This document shows, piece by piece, positions 1 through 12,500 of a stretch of DNA of 64,000 bases (its first letter is position 1; each line of letters opens with the position of its first letter). Source of the DNA: Kryptolebias marmoratus. Its lineage: Eukaryota > Chordata > Actinopteri > Cyprinodontiformes > Rivulidae. Location of the stretch: contig NC_051437.1 of the NCBI RefSeq assembly GCF_001649575.2, positions 12,401,436 to 12,465,435 on the forward strand, written 5' to 3'. The position numbers and the translations under genes were made by a program. The notes under the pieces were generated by a model that worked only from the letters and a program-made list of their open reading frames with translations, made no database searches and was not told the DNA's origin.

Positions 1-540
1 ATCAGGCTCATCAGAAGGCAGCTGGTACTTAAGGCCGTGGTGGGAACCAGACCAGCGCTGGAGCATTGTTTTGCCTCTGTGGTAATGTGCTAAGCCTCTT
101 GTGAATTACGAGCTTTTCTAGTGAACCCTTTCTGAGCTTTTTGTATTTTTTTTCGTGCTTCTACCTACCTAGGACTACCTAACCTGCGTGGACCCAGTTC
201 TGGTCTGCTGTGGACACCTGCCTCGGAGATAGGTAACTTATCTGTTTGCCTGTGCCTGTCTGCCTGCCTCGTGAGGGATCTTACCTACTGCCTTCTGGAG
301 AATCTGCCAACCTGTTACTGGAAAATACCTACCTTTGGACTCACCTCCGTGCCGTGGATCATCCTTCGCACAGTAAGGCCTCCCACCTGTGGATATAATA
401 CTTACCTGCCTTCCTCACCAAGGAAATACTTACCACGTCCTCTGCTTCCAGGTTCCTGGTTCCTGTAATTATTCCTGCTCCCGATTCACTGTAAAATAAA
501 TTCACTTCCTATTATCTTGGTCTCCCGTGTCTGTCTGACG
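1..540 (+). repeat. possible LTR or retroelement 3' end
   Basis: No gene is seen here. The stretch has the texture of a fish retrotransposon LTR: pyrimidine-rich TACCTACC-type words, then an AATAAA signal at 495-500 followed about 30 nt later by a CT/GT-rich tract. No matching second LTR, primer-binding site or coding region is visible, and the left boundary is outside the window. A solo or fragmentary LTR is the best guess, weakly held. Confidence 0.3.
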
Positions 541-1870
541 CTGAGCTGCTCATTTTAAAATATTTACGAATCCTGACAGCGAAGCTCCAAAGGCAGGTGG
601 ATGATATGAAATAATGAACTTTTATGAAACGAAAGCTGCTGTGACAAAAACATATGAGAGGATAGGTAGTCTGGCCAAAAATCTGGGTCAGGATGGACAA
701 AACGCGCCACTAAGACAAGGCCCTGACCAGGAACAGCTGAAAACTCCGGTGCCTATATGCTCTGAGGGGAGAAATGATCAACTAAAGCAGGTGGGGTGAA
801 GTTAAACCTGGTGTGCAGGGAGCAGAAAGCAAAACAGACAAGTGTACACCGATTCAAACTCCATGAGCAAGAGAAACAAAGCGAGCAGAAGGGAGAAACA
901 TGAACAGAATAATTACACTGCATGATAAGAAGACAGTGTCTTCTGTCCTGTGTGTCCCCCATTGCCTGCTAGAAGACACTACAGCGACCGAGACCATGAA
1001 CAAGACAGAGCAGTTACAGAAAATCAGAGGCTACGGGGCAAACCGAGCTAAAATAAAGGACTGAACTGCAGCAAAACTCCACGTTTCTGTTGTTAAGCTC
1101 CCACAGATGAGCCCGGGGTGATCAAGTCGGTCTGACAGGGCGAGTGGAAGCAAAGCATCGTGTTGGACTGAAGATCCTGTGGCGTGTCAAAGACATCCTG
1201 CAGCACAGAGCCTAATGTGGTGTGTGACATGTCACGCCCGATCACTCTGCCCGGCTGATGACCAGCTGCTTACGTATGCCGCGTGCACCACTGGATCCCA
1301 AACCAGACACTGTCAGGCGCGATAATAGTTCGAACGCCAAAAACCCACTCTGAAGCCTTGCTTTCGACCTCCCCTCACCCCCAATTCGTTTGATGCCGCA
1401 GCTCCACGGTCAGCACTCCTGCGGGGCACGTTCCCTCTGCAGACAGTGTGTCGCCGTCAGAGACAAGGTGGGGGTATGTGAGATGTACAGTGAGCTACAG
1501 AGCTTCATTTTACCTATATCCATATTTTCCCCAATGACTCTTTCTTAGATACAGCAGTTCTAGATGTTGGTCTTAAACCTTGCTGCCTTGTCTGTTTGTT
1601 ACTGGGAGTAAATGTCCCCCCTGCGTACGCACTCATTACTCCAATCCTCACAAGGATGCAGACAGGCCAAGCCCCTCTGACAGCATTTGACGCGCTCCTG
1701 ACATTTTCTTTTTGTTTCCTGCTATTAATGGAGATCTGTCCTTTAGCATGAAAAAAGAAAAAAAAATGGAGGGGCTTCGATTTTTGTTGGGAGCTTGTTC
1801 TCTAATGTGCGAGTCTGGAGGATTCAGAAAAGGTAAAATTTTTTCCTCGTAATTCCCATTCCTAATTTGG
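541..1870. other. intergenic stretch, nothing recognised
   Basis: Both strands show only short open frames without recognisable similarity. I see no splice-bounded coding exon, RNA gene or clear repeat. The nearest gene is vgll4, whose 3' end is about 6 kb to the right. Confidence 0.5.
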
Positions 1871-1875
1871 AAGGT

Positions 1876-2048
1876 GTGCCTAGTCCTGGTCCTGCAGGGC
1901 CACTATCCTGCAGGTTTTAGGTGTTTCTCTGCTTTGACACCTAATTTGTATGGCTCAGTGACTAACAGGCTTCTGCAGACTGAAGACCTGCTGAGGAGCA
2001 GAGAAACATCTAAAACAAGATGTGGTGTCCGGGATTGGACTGGTATAA
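1876..2048. repeat. degenerate palindromic hAT-type MITE
   Basis: The left arm carries the words CCTGGTCCTGCAGGGCCA, CCTGCAGGTTTTA and TTTCTCTGC. The right arm carries the inverse (GCAGAGAAACATCTAAAAC, then GGGATTGGAC). The same architecture is seen in two better copies in this window (30087-30303, and 41512-42534 where it is split by an L1). This copy is the most diverged of the three. Confidence 0.55.
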
Positions 2049-2229
2049 AAAGACATGTCAGACCGTGCAACAATCACCCTACATGCCTTAGTTAATAGGG
2101 TAAAGGGTAAAGGTTAAACTTCATGACAGTACAGTTCAGATAAAACTGAACAAACATGGATTGTTTAGAAGGTTTGCCAGAAGAAAACTTCTTCTCCCCC
2201 AAAAAAAGAAAACGGGCACACGACTTAGG

Positions 2230-2680
2230 TTTGAAAAGTTGTATTTAAATGAAAACAAGACTTCTGGAACAACTTCCTTTGGATAGATAAAGCCAAAGTT
2301 GAGATGTTTGAGAACTCACAGTCCCATGTGTGGAGAAAACCAAACACAGTATGCGAGCACAAACACCCTCATACCAACCATCAAACACGGTGGTGGAGGG
2401 CTCATGGTTTGGGCTTGTTCTGCAGCCACTGAGTCGACCAGGAGCTCCAAGGATCCTGGAGTCAGATGTGAGGCCATCAGTTTGATGGCTGAAGCTTGAA
2501 CCAAACTGGGTCATGATGCAACGGGACAATGAACCCAAACACAGCAGCTGATCTACATCAGAACGGGCTAAAAAGAAAAGGATGGAGGTGCCGCAGTGCT
2601 CCGGTCAAAGACCAGACCTGAACTGAAGTAGCATTGTAAAGAAGAGTGGGCCAAAGGTCCTCCACAACCATGTGAGAAAC
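2230..2680 (+). mobile_element. Tc1/mariner transposase remnant
   Basis: A broken reading frame near 2380-2440 encodes IKHGGGGLMVWAC, the motif typical of Tc1-family DD34E transposases (usually VKHGGGSIMVWGC). Further on, a relic of the QQDNDPKH block is visible around 2515-2545, but the frame has shifted and has stops. This is a dead fragment; no terminal inverted repeats could be defined. Confidence 0.6.
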
Positions 2681-2699
2681 TGATAAAATCATACAGAAA

Positions 2700-5560
2700 A
2701 TGACTGCTTTGAGTTGTTTGCCGCTAAAGGTGGTGTTGTTTCCTCTTTTTGGCTTCAGTTGTGTTTGATAAACCAAGGCACGGTGGAGCCTGCTGTGTGT
2801 GTTTTTGTACACCTGAGGTTAGATTTGAATCATTTCAGAACCTGGTCAAAACTTAAACTTAAAAAGAGGGTAGACCTCTTCTGCTCACAGCTATACATAA
2901 AAACATTTAAAGGCATTTTTTATTGGTTTGTTTTCTAATTCAACCTAACCTGACCTGCAGCCCGAACGCAGCTAACAAAGCACTGCCTAAACTGTTAGTT
3001 TTTTTGTTTTTTTCTTCCTTCCTCTCCTCCTACTGTAAACCTCAGATCGCTCCTCTTTTGCTCCCTTTGAAGGGGGGGGGGATGCTGGAGCTGATTATAA
3101 CGCAGAGAGAGCTGCACAGCCTCTCGGCGGCTACTGAAGTCGGATAAAACAATGCAATGGCTGAAAGAAGAAGAAAAATCAGCAAGAAGCGATTTTTTTT
3201 CTTCTTCTTCTCCTTTTCTCTCTCTTCCCTGTGCTGGATTGTTCTCTTTGATCTGGAGTGCAGTGAAAGGAGGGCATTATGTAACGTCTCAGCACACACA
3301 TGGCCAACTGTGTGACTGCCAAACACACGGGGCGGTGGGGTGGCACTGTGTGTGTGTGTGTGTGGTGATGGCGGTGCTGTGGCAAAGGGAAAGACACAGG
3401 GCCATGGGAGACAGCTGTAAAATGCCCATATTGGTGCTGGGTCATTTTGCTTATTAAGGCTGCTCAGTCAAGCAGCTGTAATGTGGGCCACGACAAGACA
3501 TGCGAACGCCTCTTAGTGAGAGTTCAAACATCTCTCTGCTGTTCGGCGCCCCCAATACACACCGTCTCTGCCAAGGAAATGTGAATAACCACAAACAATC
3601 AGAGATTAGCTCCCAATTTCTTTGGCCTAATTGGAAGGTAAGTCGTCATCTTGAAGGAACAAGAAAACTGGCGCTACAGCCATGATTACGGCGCAGCAGA
3701 TGGCCCTTTAAATCAATCATTTACAAACCCCGTAATACACGACAGCATGACAACAAGGCCATGCAAATCTGCGGCAAGACGCTTGGCCGTGTCGCGCGCC
3801 ATACGGAGATCCAGCAGGCCCCACGCTGCCACCAAAGCGGGTTGAGGACGGCGCGGGCAGCGGAGGGACGTACGAGGAGAGGCGCGTGTTCCCGGGGACC
3901 CTGCCAGAGCCGGGTGGGGGGGCCCCTCGTCGGGCGTCGAGGAAGGGAGGCGAACGAACGAGCGATCGGCGGATCGAGTTTGCTCGTGTTGCGCGGCCCG
4001 AGAACTGACGCTGAGGTGGCCTGACAGGGTCTGTTTCGGTTTCACCGGGAGACTGTTATCCGGAGTGACCGCGTTGTCTTCCCTCCCCTCTGCAAAGGTT
4101 ATGCCATTGCCAGCAGTCCACATGACACATTGAATGAGCCACTGCTGCCTGAGCCAAAGACGTTCATCAGGTCAGTCGTTAAGAGCACGCACGGCCCTCC
4201 GTTCAATCCTCGGCGCGATCAGAAAGAACACCCCCCCCATACACACACACACAGTCCTCCTCCCCTCCTGCGCCGGATCCTTGATATTTCCGCTCTTTGT
4301 TTACAACCTATAGTGAGGCTGCAGCTGCTTTGTCGAAGTGACGTGATTGGTAATCGGGTGTGTTAGGCTGTCAGCTCAGGGTGCATGATCTTGCCAGCAT
4401 GACTCAAGTCTGCCCGTGAGCTGCTTCCTGTGCCAGCGCATCTACTCCAGTTGCTTGTATGATCTATTTTAGATTCTTTTGCCCTAGGATGTGTGTGCAT
4501 CCTCACAGCAGAAAGAAATAAGGAAAGGGAAGAAAATAAAAAGTAGGAGGAAGAGGAAAGAGGGAATGATGATGATGTTCACATAATCTACAGGCAATCA
4601 TGCAAATTCCCCAGACGCTGAGCGCTCGCAGATGCTGGAGATATGGGGGCGCAGCCTCGAATTTCTGTTCAGGCACAACAAATGTGGAATTATGCAAACG
4701 AACGAACGAGACCTCTATCAGCCGTTTTGGCCGGGGCCGGCGTGTTGGGAGCACGCGAGCCGACGTGCGTGACACCGTAAGGGCCGCTTTCCCTCCTCCC
4801 CATTTAGCCTGCAGTAACAACAACAACAACAACAACAACAAAACAAAGAAACACACGTTTGCCCAACTGGATTCATTTGTCCTCTGCACAAGTGGCCTAA
4901 AACCCGCTCTCGTTGCTTGGCCTCTCCTCCGTAGAGCCCGGCGTTTGACATACGCATGTCTTGACTGCGTGTCTCCGAGCGGCAGAGTCCATCCCGAGAA
5001 ACGACAGGAGGCAGCGACGGAGAGAGACCAAGCGCAGATGCCATGCTCCTCCTCGTGGCCTTCGCGCGTCGAGGAGGCCAAGCCGAGTTTGGCACGACCC
5101 CGAAGTGTCATCTTGATTAGGACGCTGGTACGGTCGATGGGCAGCAAGGCTCGATGCTGAACCCAAACCCTCGATGCATATACGCGGGCAGGTTGTGTGT
5201 GTGTGGGGGGGGCGGATGTTGGTTTAGCCAGAGCCAGGGAATGTGGAGCTCCTCTTCGTAATCCCTGCAGAACAGGCGTCCTTGGAAGGCACGGTGCAGC
5301 AGCGGTGGCGGCGGCGGCAGCATTGTGGCTGCTGAATGGTCGGGTCTAATCTCGTGGAGGCAGCGGTCCGTTGGAGGGGCTTTCGAGCTGATTGGAGCCC
5401 AAAGGGTGAAAACATCAAGAACACAAGAGGAAAAACAGAGGCTTGTTCTTTGCTGCCTGAAACATTGGCGTTCCATTACCCAGCTAATTTAAAATTTGCC
5501 TCACAGAAACGAGGATTTGTGTCGCCTTTAAACACGATAAAAAGCTAACAACGTCTGTGC
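2700..5560. other. intergenic, partly GC-rich sequence; possible regulatory DNA
   Basis: There is no supportable gene. The stretch contains a (GT)n run near 3340-3363 and a (CAA)n run at 4816-4842. The parts at 3440-4130 and 4580-5420 are GC-rich and compositionally unlike the AT-rich flanks. They support overlapping open frames on both strands (up to about 210 codons at 4503-5147, minus), but those frames lack any recognisable domain and look like chance frames in GC-rich DNA. Conserved noncoding elements are possible but cannot be judged from one genome. Confidence 0.4.
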
Positions 5561-7660
5561 GCTAACACAACCCATAGTTTCCAACGTGCAAATAGGTCAA
5601 CAACATTTTAGAAAAAAAGATTACTGGGGGGTTGCAGGGTTGCAGGGTTTTTCCACTCATTTGACCTCCGCATGTAAATAAAACGCGTTGCTTACTCTTA
5701 GACCCATTTAGCATCCAGAGAAATGATTTCAGATACCAAAAAGGAAATGGTGAAAGCACATTAAAGGCTCGGAGCATCAACCGTCTCAGGAGGAAGACTC
5801 TTTGTTTGATCTCCAGGGACTGAGGCCTTACAAAGTGCGCCTACAGAAGCTCAATGCTGCCATCTGCTGGTGACTGAGGGAACCGCAACGATCCCCTGAT
5901 TGAACTGGAACCATTTGACCCTTTCCTTTTACACAGACACCAATAATGTGGCTGTGGACATGCTTTTAAAGCCTCGAACCGTTCTCATCTTTCAGTCGTT
6001 CTTCCAGTTTTCTCTTTTAAAACACAATAGCCCCTTTTTTTCCCCAGCTGCAGCCTTCCAGCCTTTTGTCACCATGGCACCACACAAACAGGATCTGCGG
6101 CCAACGAATGGAGAGCAACGAGACTATAACTAGTGTCAGCTGCTTGTCCAGAACAAGCCAACTTGGCCGCAGAATTCATCACGCACACACGCATGTGGCC
6201 ATTAAGCAGAAAATAGAAAGACATTAAATATGCAGTTGTTGTGAGACCAACTTGTCAACAGGCTTTTCGAGCGTTGGAAAACTACATCTGTAACTTTTAA
6301 ATAACTCCAACGGGGACATAAGTGAGACAACAGAGACCGGCTTGCTGTGGAAACGCAGCCGAAGCTCCGCTGGTTAGTTTTGACTTGCATCTCTAGTTGC
6401 TCCGCCAAAGATGACCCGAGCCGAGCGGCCAGCACGCTGTCAGGGGACAGGAAGTGACCGAAGCCCTGCAGCAAAGTAGGCACAAAGGATTACATTAGGA
6501 CGTGTTGTACAAGATGCATGAAAATCTCCTTTTGTTTAGAGAAAATACATATAGTTTAATTGCTTCACAGTTACAAGGCTTTTGTGTTTGGCAAAACACT
6601 GTTCCAAGACAATTTTTTTTTAGGCCTTTCTTGGCGTTGAGGTTTCCCCTCTGTCGGCGTCTCCATGTCATCTCTGCACTCGGAAACTGGGTTTTCCTCC
6701 ACTTTTTTTGGTCTCACCAAGCGGAGAATCCTGCAACTTTCTTCCTCTTTACCTTCACAGATAAAACCTTCATATCCTTACATCTTAAAAGGAGCCTCGA
6801 TCTGTTGAGTGTCGTCCCCAGAAGCTTGGAGCTCGAAAAAACCTCTGAAGTAACGCCGGAGTTGAGTCAGCCAGGTGAGACAGGAACTGTTTTTTGTTCT
6901 TCTCATTAAACAAACAAAAAAAACAATAAAATAAAATCCAAGAAAGGTTTGGTTAGTCCCACTGTGCTCAAACTTGTGTTGGGTCTACATATCCTTTCAA
7001 CGTTTTACTCAGGATTTGATGAGATCCAGGATATTTCAGGGGTTTAAATTGGTTTTTGGGGGGCTTGGCCACTTGAGGACAAACAAGGAGGTCAGCTGAC
7101 CAAACAGTCACAGATTTATTTTACTTGGAGTTTCCAAATGTTCCCTGTTTTTATTTTACAACTTCTGAATCAACTAAAACACCAGGAGGGTATTTTATTC
7201 TGAAATTCAGCGTTGATCAGCACGTGTCACTAACTCGTTTTTCTCCATGTGCCATCTGTATGAGCTTAAATGCACATCAAGGATAATTAATTAAAGCCAA
7301 ATAAAAATTTAAAAAACTCCACCGGAGGCTAATGTTGTTGGTGGCATTTCTTGGTGTTAATTGTGTCAGAAATGACTATTCATTTAAAGGAACATTTACA
7401 GGAAAAAATGTTTGCAAAAGACTCCTACCATGATTAAATTTTGTTCTTGTCTGGGGAAAAATCCATCACTGTGAAGCCTGCAATGAGAACTGGACATAAG
7501 CACGTCTGGAGCAGCTGAAAAACATCTAAATAACTTCTTATTTAACAAAAAACAAACACAAATCAGCAATAAACCAGACTAACAGGCTGTTAGCGAGGCC
7601 ACAAAGTGCAAAACTGGTTGCAATGGCTTTATGGTAGATAAAAAAAGAAAACAAACATAG
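5561..7660. other. intergenic, no gene seen
   Basis: AT-rich sequence with short homopolymers. Nothing with coding character or a recognisable repeat family stands out on either strand. It separates the upstream GC-rich region from the presumed 3' end of vgll4. Confidence 0.45.
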
Positions 7661-7670
7661 TTCATATAAA

Positions 7671-7676
7671 TTTATT
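7671..7676 (-). terminator. vgll4: candidate vgll4 poly(A) signal
   Basis: TTTATT on the plus strand reads AATAAA in the vgll4 sense. It would give a 3' UTR of about 1.9 kb (9544 down to about 7650), similar in scale to mammalian VGLL4. Other AATAAA hexamers lie further downstream (about 7117 and 7155), so the exact end is inferred. Confidence 0.4.
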
Positions 7677-7679
7677 TGA

Positions 7680-9544
7680 AAGAGATTAAAGTACAAAAAA
7701 AGTGGTATTTTCTTCCAAAGAAACAAAATGTTTTATATTTTGCTACAATGACGATTCATAAAGAGAGAATTTTATTCAAACCGTCTTTGAGATACAGGTA
7801 AGTATAAAAAAAATTAAATAACAATGGCCGAAAAACACCCCGAAACACATTAGTGACAGCTTTACTTGTGTCAAACAAGCAGATCCCGTAATAATAACAA
7901 TAAAAATAATAATAATCCCAAACTTCTACAGGAACAATAACGTTGGCGTGTTCCTGCGCTGAACTAGGAAAAGTTAGTCGGCTTTTACAAAAAAAAAAAA
8001 AAAAGACAGCGTGGTGCTGTTCGGCGTGGGCGCGCTGATCGAAGTCAGAGCAGAGCTACAGTCATTCCGCATGGCGCAATGATGGTCGCAGGCGTGGAGG
8101 AGAGAAGACGGGCGCAGAGCGGCAATCTGATACAAACGTGAGGGTTTTACAACAAAAACTATAAAAGGCTTTACGATACCATGCCGCTGTGTTGCCAGAT
8201 AAGTGACAATTCTGCAAAACGAATAAGAATAAAAAAAGATTTTAACAAAAAAATATATATACTTTGGTACTCAGGTAAGTCGCCTCCCGTTAAGATCGTT
8301 TCAGCAACAATGTGACATTAAGAGACAAAACTGTAACATTAGTTCTTAGACTTGCTAAAAAAAATTTAAAATACGAAATCAGGCAGCGGTGGCAGGAATG
8401 TTCCTCCCAGCTCAGAAAGTAAGGCTTTTCGTTTCATGTGCATTTCAATTTATCTCTTTTTAAGTGAAATTAACCTCCTTGTCAACAGAGAAATCCTCTT
8501 CCTTCAGAGAGAGACGCGTCAAACTTCTTGTTTTCACAGCTGTTCACCAAAAATAAAATTGAAAAAAAAAAAAACCAACGCGATGCGAATAAATAAAGCC
8601 GCTGCGAGCGACACGACGAGGAGATTCAGCCACATTCAGTCACGTGTTCAGCTGGAACAAAATGGAGGCGGCTTGTTAAACTGCGCTGAAACGCAACCTA
8701 GCCAGAGGCTGCAACTTGAGGGGCGCCGAAAGATACCGGGTACGACAACAACAACAAAAAACATATATATATATATATATATATATATTCACATATATAT
8801 CGAGTACAACTGTACCAGCAGTGAGTATTTCTAAAAAGTTACAGATAAAAATAAATTCTGAGTAAATACGTAGAGCAGGAGAAGGTTTGTAAATAGAAAC
8901 CAGCTATTCGAAAGGTGTGTTTTTTTCTACGGTTGTTATTAGAGCGAGTGATTAGCCGCAGTGGATGTAGGAGGAAAAAAACAACAAAACTAAATAAAAA
9001 CCTGTTCAACGGTGGGGAAGACCAGTTCACCGCCATTAAAATGACAGCTTCATCTCGTGTTTTCAGAGAGCGGGGTGGGGGGTGGGGGGTCCGCTTGATC
9101 TCTGATGGCGTTTTGCGCACCTGCCACCTCAGGGATCTGAAACCTGGCTGTCATTTTCAGGTCCTCCTGATTGAAAAGCAGAGTGAAAGTCAGCTGGTCT
9201 CTGTGGCTCACGTGGAGCTGAAATAAGGCAGGAAATGTCTTTTGGCTGGGGGCTCGCCCTGACAGCTGACCTCCGTCTTCAGCTCAAAGTCGAATCTACG
9301 ATTGTTTGTTTGTTTGTCTTCACAGCTACCACTGTGACACGTTCAGTTTCCCCCCCGCGTGACAGATTTGCATATTTGAGGCTACGATTTGAAAAGCTTG
9401 ACCTCACCCACGCGTCTTGCGCCCGCCCTCGGCTGAAGGAAGAGGACTCTTGGCGAGACGCGAGAACGGGACTCCCCCCCCCTCCCAATGGGCCTCGCGC
9501 TTCGAAACCCTGATTATCCGCGAGACGCTCGACCTCTTGACCTC
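7680..9544 (-). other. vgll4: presumed vgll4 3' UTR with (AT)n microsatellite
   Basis: The sequence downstream of the vgll4 stop codon is AU-rich in the sense direction, with no open frame that continues the gene. It contains a (TA)n microsatellite at about 8762-8788 and several A-runs. Assignment as 3' UTR rests on position and on the candidate AATAAA at its far end, not on transcript data. Confidence 0.45.
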
Positions 9545-12500
9545 TTAGGAGTCAGCCTCGGGGCTTTGGCGCCCCCCACCTCTGGCTTGGATCTGAAGCC
9601 AGGCGTCGCCCAGTGCCTTGGCGAAGTGGTCGTCCACGGAACCGGTTATGGACACCGAGTTGGACACGGCCTCGGCCTCTTTGTAGTTCTTCCCGAGGCT
9701 GCGGCGAAAGTGCTCCTCGATTACAGGGTCACACACGGCGTTGGCTACGAGAACCACAGGAGAAATACGGTTATTACAGCAGTTCCAGGATTATTGTTTT
9801 AAATAAGGTTCTAGACGTTTCATTGGCTTTAAATGAAAGCAGAACTTGTTTTTTAAAGCTGACAGCTCATCGGTTGTTGGCTGTGATGTTTCAAGCTGCT
9901 TTTAATCCACATTTAGTTTTATTTTTCTGCAGGAACGTGCCGTGCTTCATGAGCTCAAGTTTTCTTTCTAGCAATTACCTCTTGAAGGCATTTTCCCTAA
10001 CAGATCGTCCCGTTAATTTGGATTATGTAAACGTTCTAACCTATTACAGAATACAGGAGAAAAAGAATACCTCAGGTATATCTCAGATCCTTGCCCTTCC
10101 CTGGTTTTCCTGCTTGAACACATCAGCTTCTAGACTTTGACTCACCATTTATTCGCCTCACTTCTTAATTTAAGCACCGTTAATGTGCCGTAAACCTAAA
10201 TAAAAAAAAAAGGCGGCTCACCATTGGTCTTCCTCTGATCCGTCGACGGGGCGGGAGCGCAGTAGTTCATGTGGCACTGCAACAGACTGCAGTTCTGGTT
10301 GCTTGCGGGGGCGCAGGTAATGACCGAGGGCCGGTTCTGAAAAAAACAAAAACAAAACAAAACCCATTGAGGAACGAGCTTCAGTCAAAGAGCTGAAAGA
10401 AACAAAACAAAAAGAAGACTATGAGACGTTTAAGGCTCGCCTTCAGTGACGTAACACTCAAGACTTGATCAAATTCAATTTGATAAAAGCTAAAAAGCTC
10501 AAGTAGATTTGAACATGTACGCTTAAAATATGAGAGTGATGCCTTGGATTTAAATCAATTCTAAGGCACGTCATTTTCTCCTTTCCACTTTTCAAAATAA
10601 CTATCAGAAACAAAACTGAACATGTTTGAAATATAACGACCAGCAGAACTTTTGTTTGTTTTACAAAAATAGGGGAACGGTGCTTTTTTTTTTTTATTGT
10701 TCCAACTGCTGTTTCTCCAGCATTATTTCATAATTTACACAGTCCAGTGCTTTCCAGGTCGTCTCATAAGAATAAACGTTTCAACAGAGACCCTCACATA
10801 TCTGTTTATCCTCTGAAACAAACCGTGCAATGATGATGATTACGAGTAAACGTACCTGCTGCCGTTCCACGGGGGCGCTGACGGCAGACCTCGCTATTCT
10901 GCTGACCCCAAAGTCGCCGGCGCTTTTGGTCAAAGCCAGAGGTCGGCTCGCGTCGTAGTCAGAAATGGGTGCATACGGGTGGTTCCCGTGGATGCTGCCG
11001 GGAGAAGAAACAATGTGCTCCACAGGACTGTGGCTCAGGCTCCAGTGCTCGTTACGGTTGTCTCCAGCAGAGGGACGGGCCCTTAAAAAAAATAAAAAAG
11101 GAACACGAGGTAAGCACCTACTTTGCCTTGCAAGCCTCACCTCTTTAATCTATAAATTATTTAAACACGTGAAACTCTGAGTATAAATTATGTACGGAGT
11201 GTCAACAGTGTCACCTTCGAGGTTCGTTAAAAACCGTGAAGGTGCTTCGCCTAAAACAGGAAGCGTACTACGCCCCCCTGTGGGGAAAAAGCAGACGGAT
11301 TTGCGGTTTGGCTTCTTCTCATCTAGGTGATTTAGTACGTGTTGAATCAGAGCCTTTCAGAGAGATGGCTGTCGGACAGAGAATCATCAAGACGTCTCCT
11401 GTGTGTGTCTGATTGTTTTCATCTGCTCTGACTGCTGTTTGGATGAGTGTGTCCTTTGGGTAAGGGACTACTGATGGAAAACTAACTCTTGGCTACATTT
11501 TATGTTTGACTTCTTTAAATATTGAAAAAAAAAAAAAAAAAATGTACAGCTGCGGAGTGGGACAGCAGCAATTAACATGTCTGCTTCCTGAGAGCCTGAA
11601 TAGAGTGATCAGCGAGCAGTTTTTTTTTTTTGGAGCTTGACGTTTAAAATGTGTTTTCAGTAACGTGGGACAATTTGACAGACCAGAGCCTTAATGTATA
11701 CACGTTGAAATGCTAACCTTTCCCCTTTAATTGTACCAAATTATCTAGACATGAAAGTCTGAGGATTTAACAAAACAAAGTGAACTGAAGGTTTTATTCA
11801 TTTGTGATTTCTTGACTTGGACAACATGCTTTTTGGTGTTTTACCCTTTTATCTCGTTTATTCAGTCAAAGCCAATGCAACATCGTAACAAGAAGAATAA
11901 CTTGCGTTCCTAATCGTGTTTACGTAAAACTAGAAAGGATTGTGTCACAATAACACTGTTCTGCGGGATTCCAGATGAAACGTAAACGCAAACACTCATT
12001 TATAACATGGCTAACAGTTTGCACACAATTCATCTGACCAATTACGTGAATAAAATAAATGGTTTAACGGTAAATTTGACACCCTTTCATTCGCTGGATA
12101 GACAGGGTGGAGATGCTCGTATAGAATCAAACTTTAAAGTGAAGCAAAAAAAAAAAAGAAGCTGAAAACAAAAAACTACTTAAAGTTTCATTGTCTCTGG
12201 GAATATCTGGGCCATCGTGGCTGAGATGTTGAAGTGTCACAGACGCTCAGGCGAGCAATCTGCAGGTTTCAATTCCCAAACAAAACAAAACAAAAAAAGC
12301 GCCACATGCACGGAACCGATGTCAAGAATCAGCACCGACAGCGAGCACCCCCCTGCTGGGACTCCTTGTGTCGCCGGCGTCTTGGCAGAAAAACGTAGCA
12401 TCTGAACGCACCTCAAAGACAATACCCACCTGCTGGGAGGCTTGTTCGAGGTCCAACCTGACGAGGGGACATATTTCCACTGGAGCTGTTCTCTAAATTA

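Noticed and set aside
4503..5160. 186- and 214-codon overlapping frames
   Set aside because: Opposite-strand frames in GC-rich DNA, including a (CAA)n run and no recognisable domain; most likely chance frames.
12212..12282. Functional tRNA gene
   Set aside because: A- and B-box-like words exist but the acceptor stem and anticodon arm do not form; listed only as a tRNA-like repeat.
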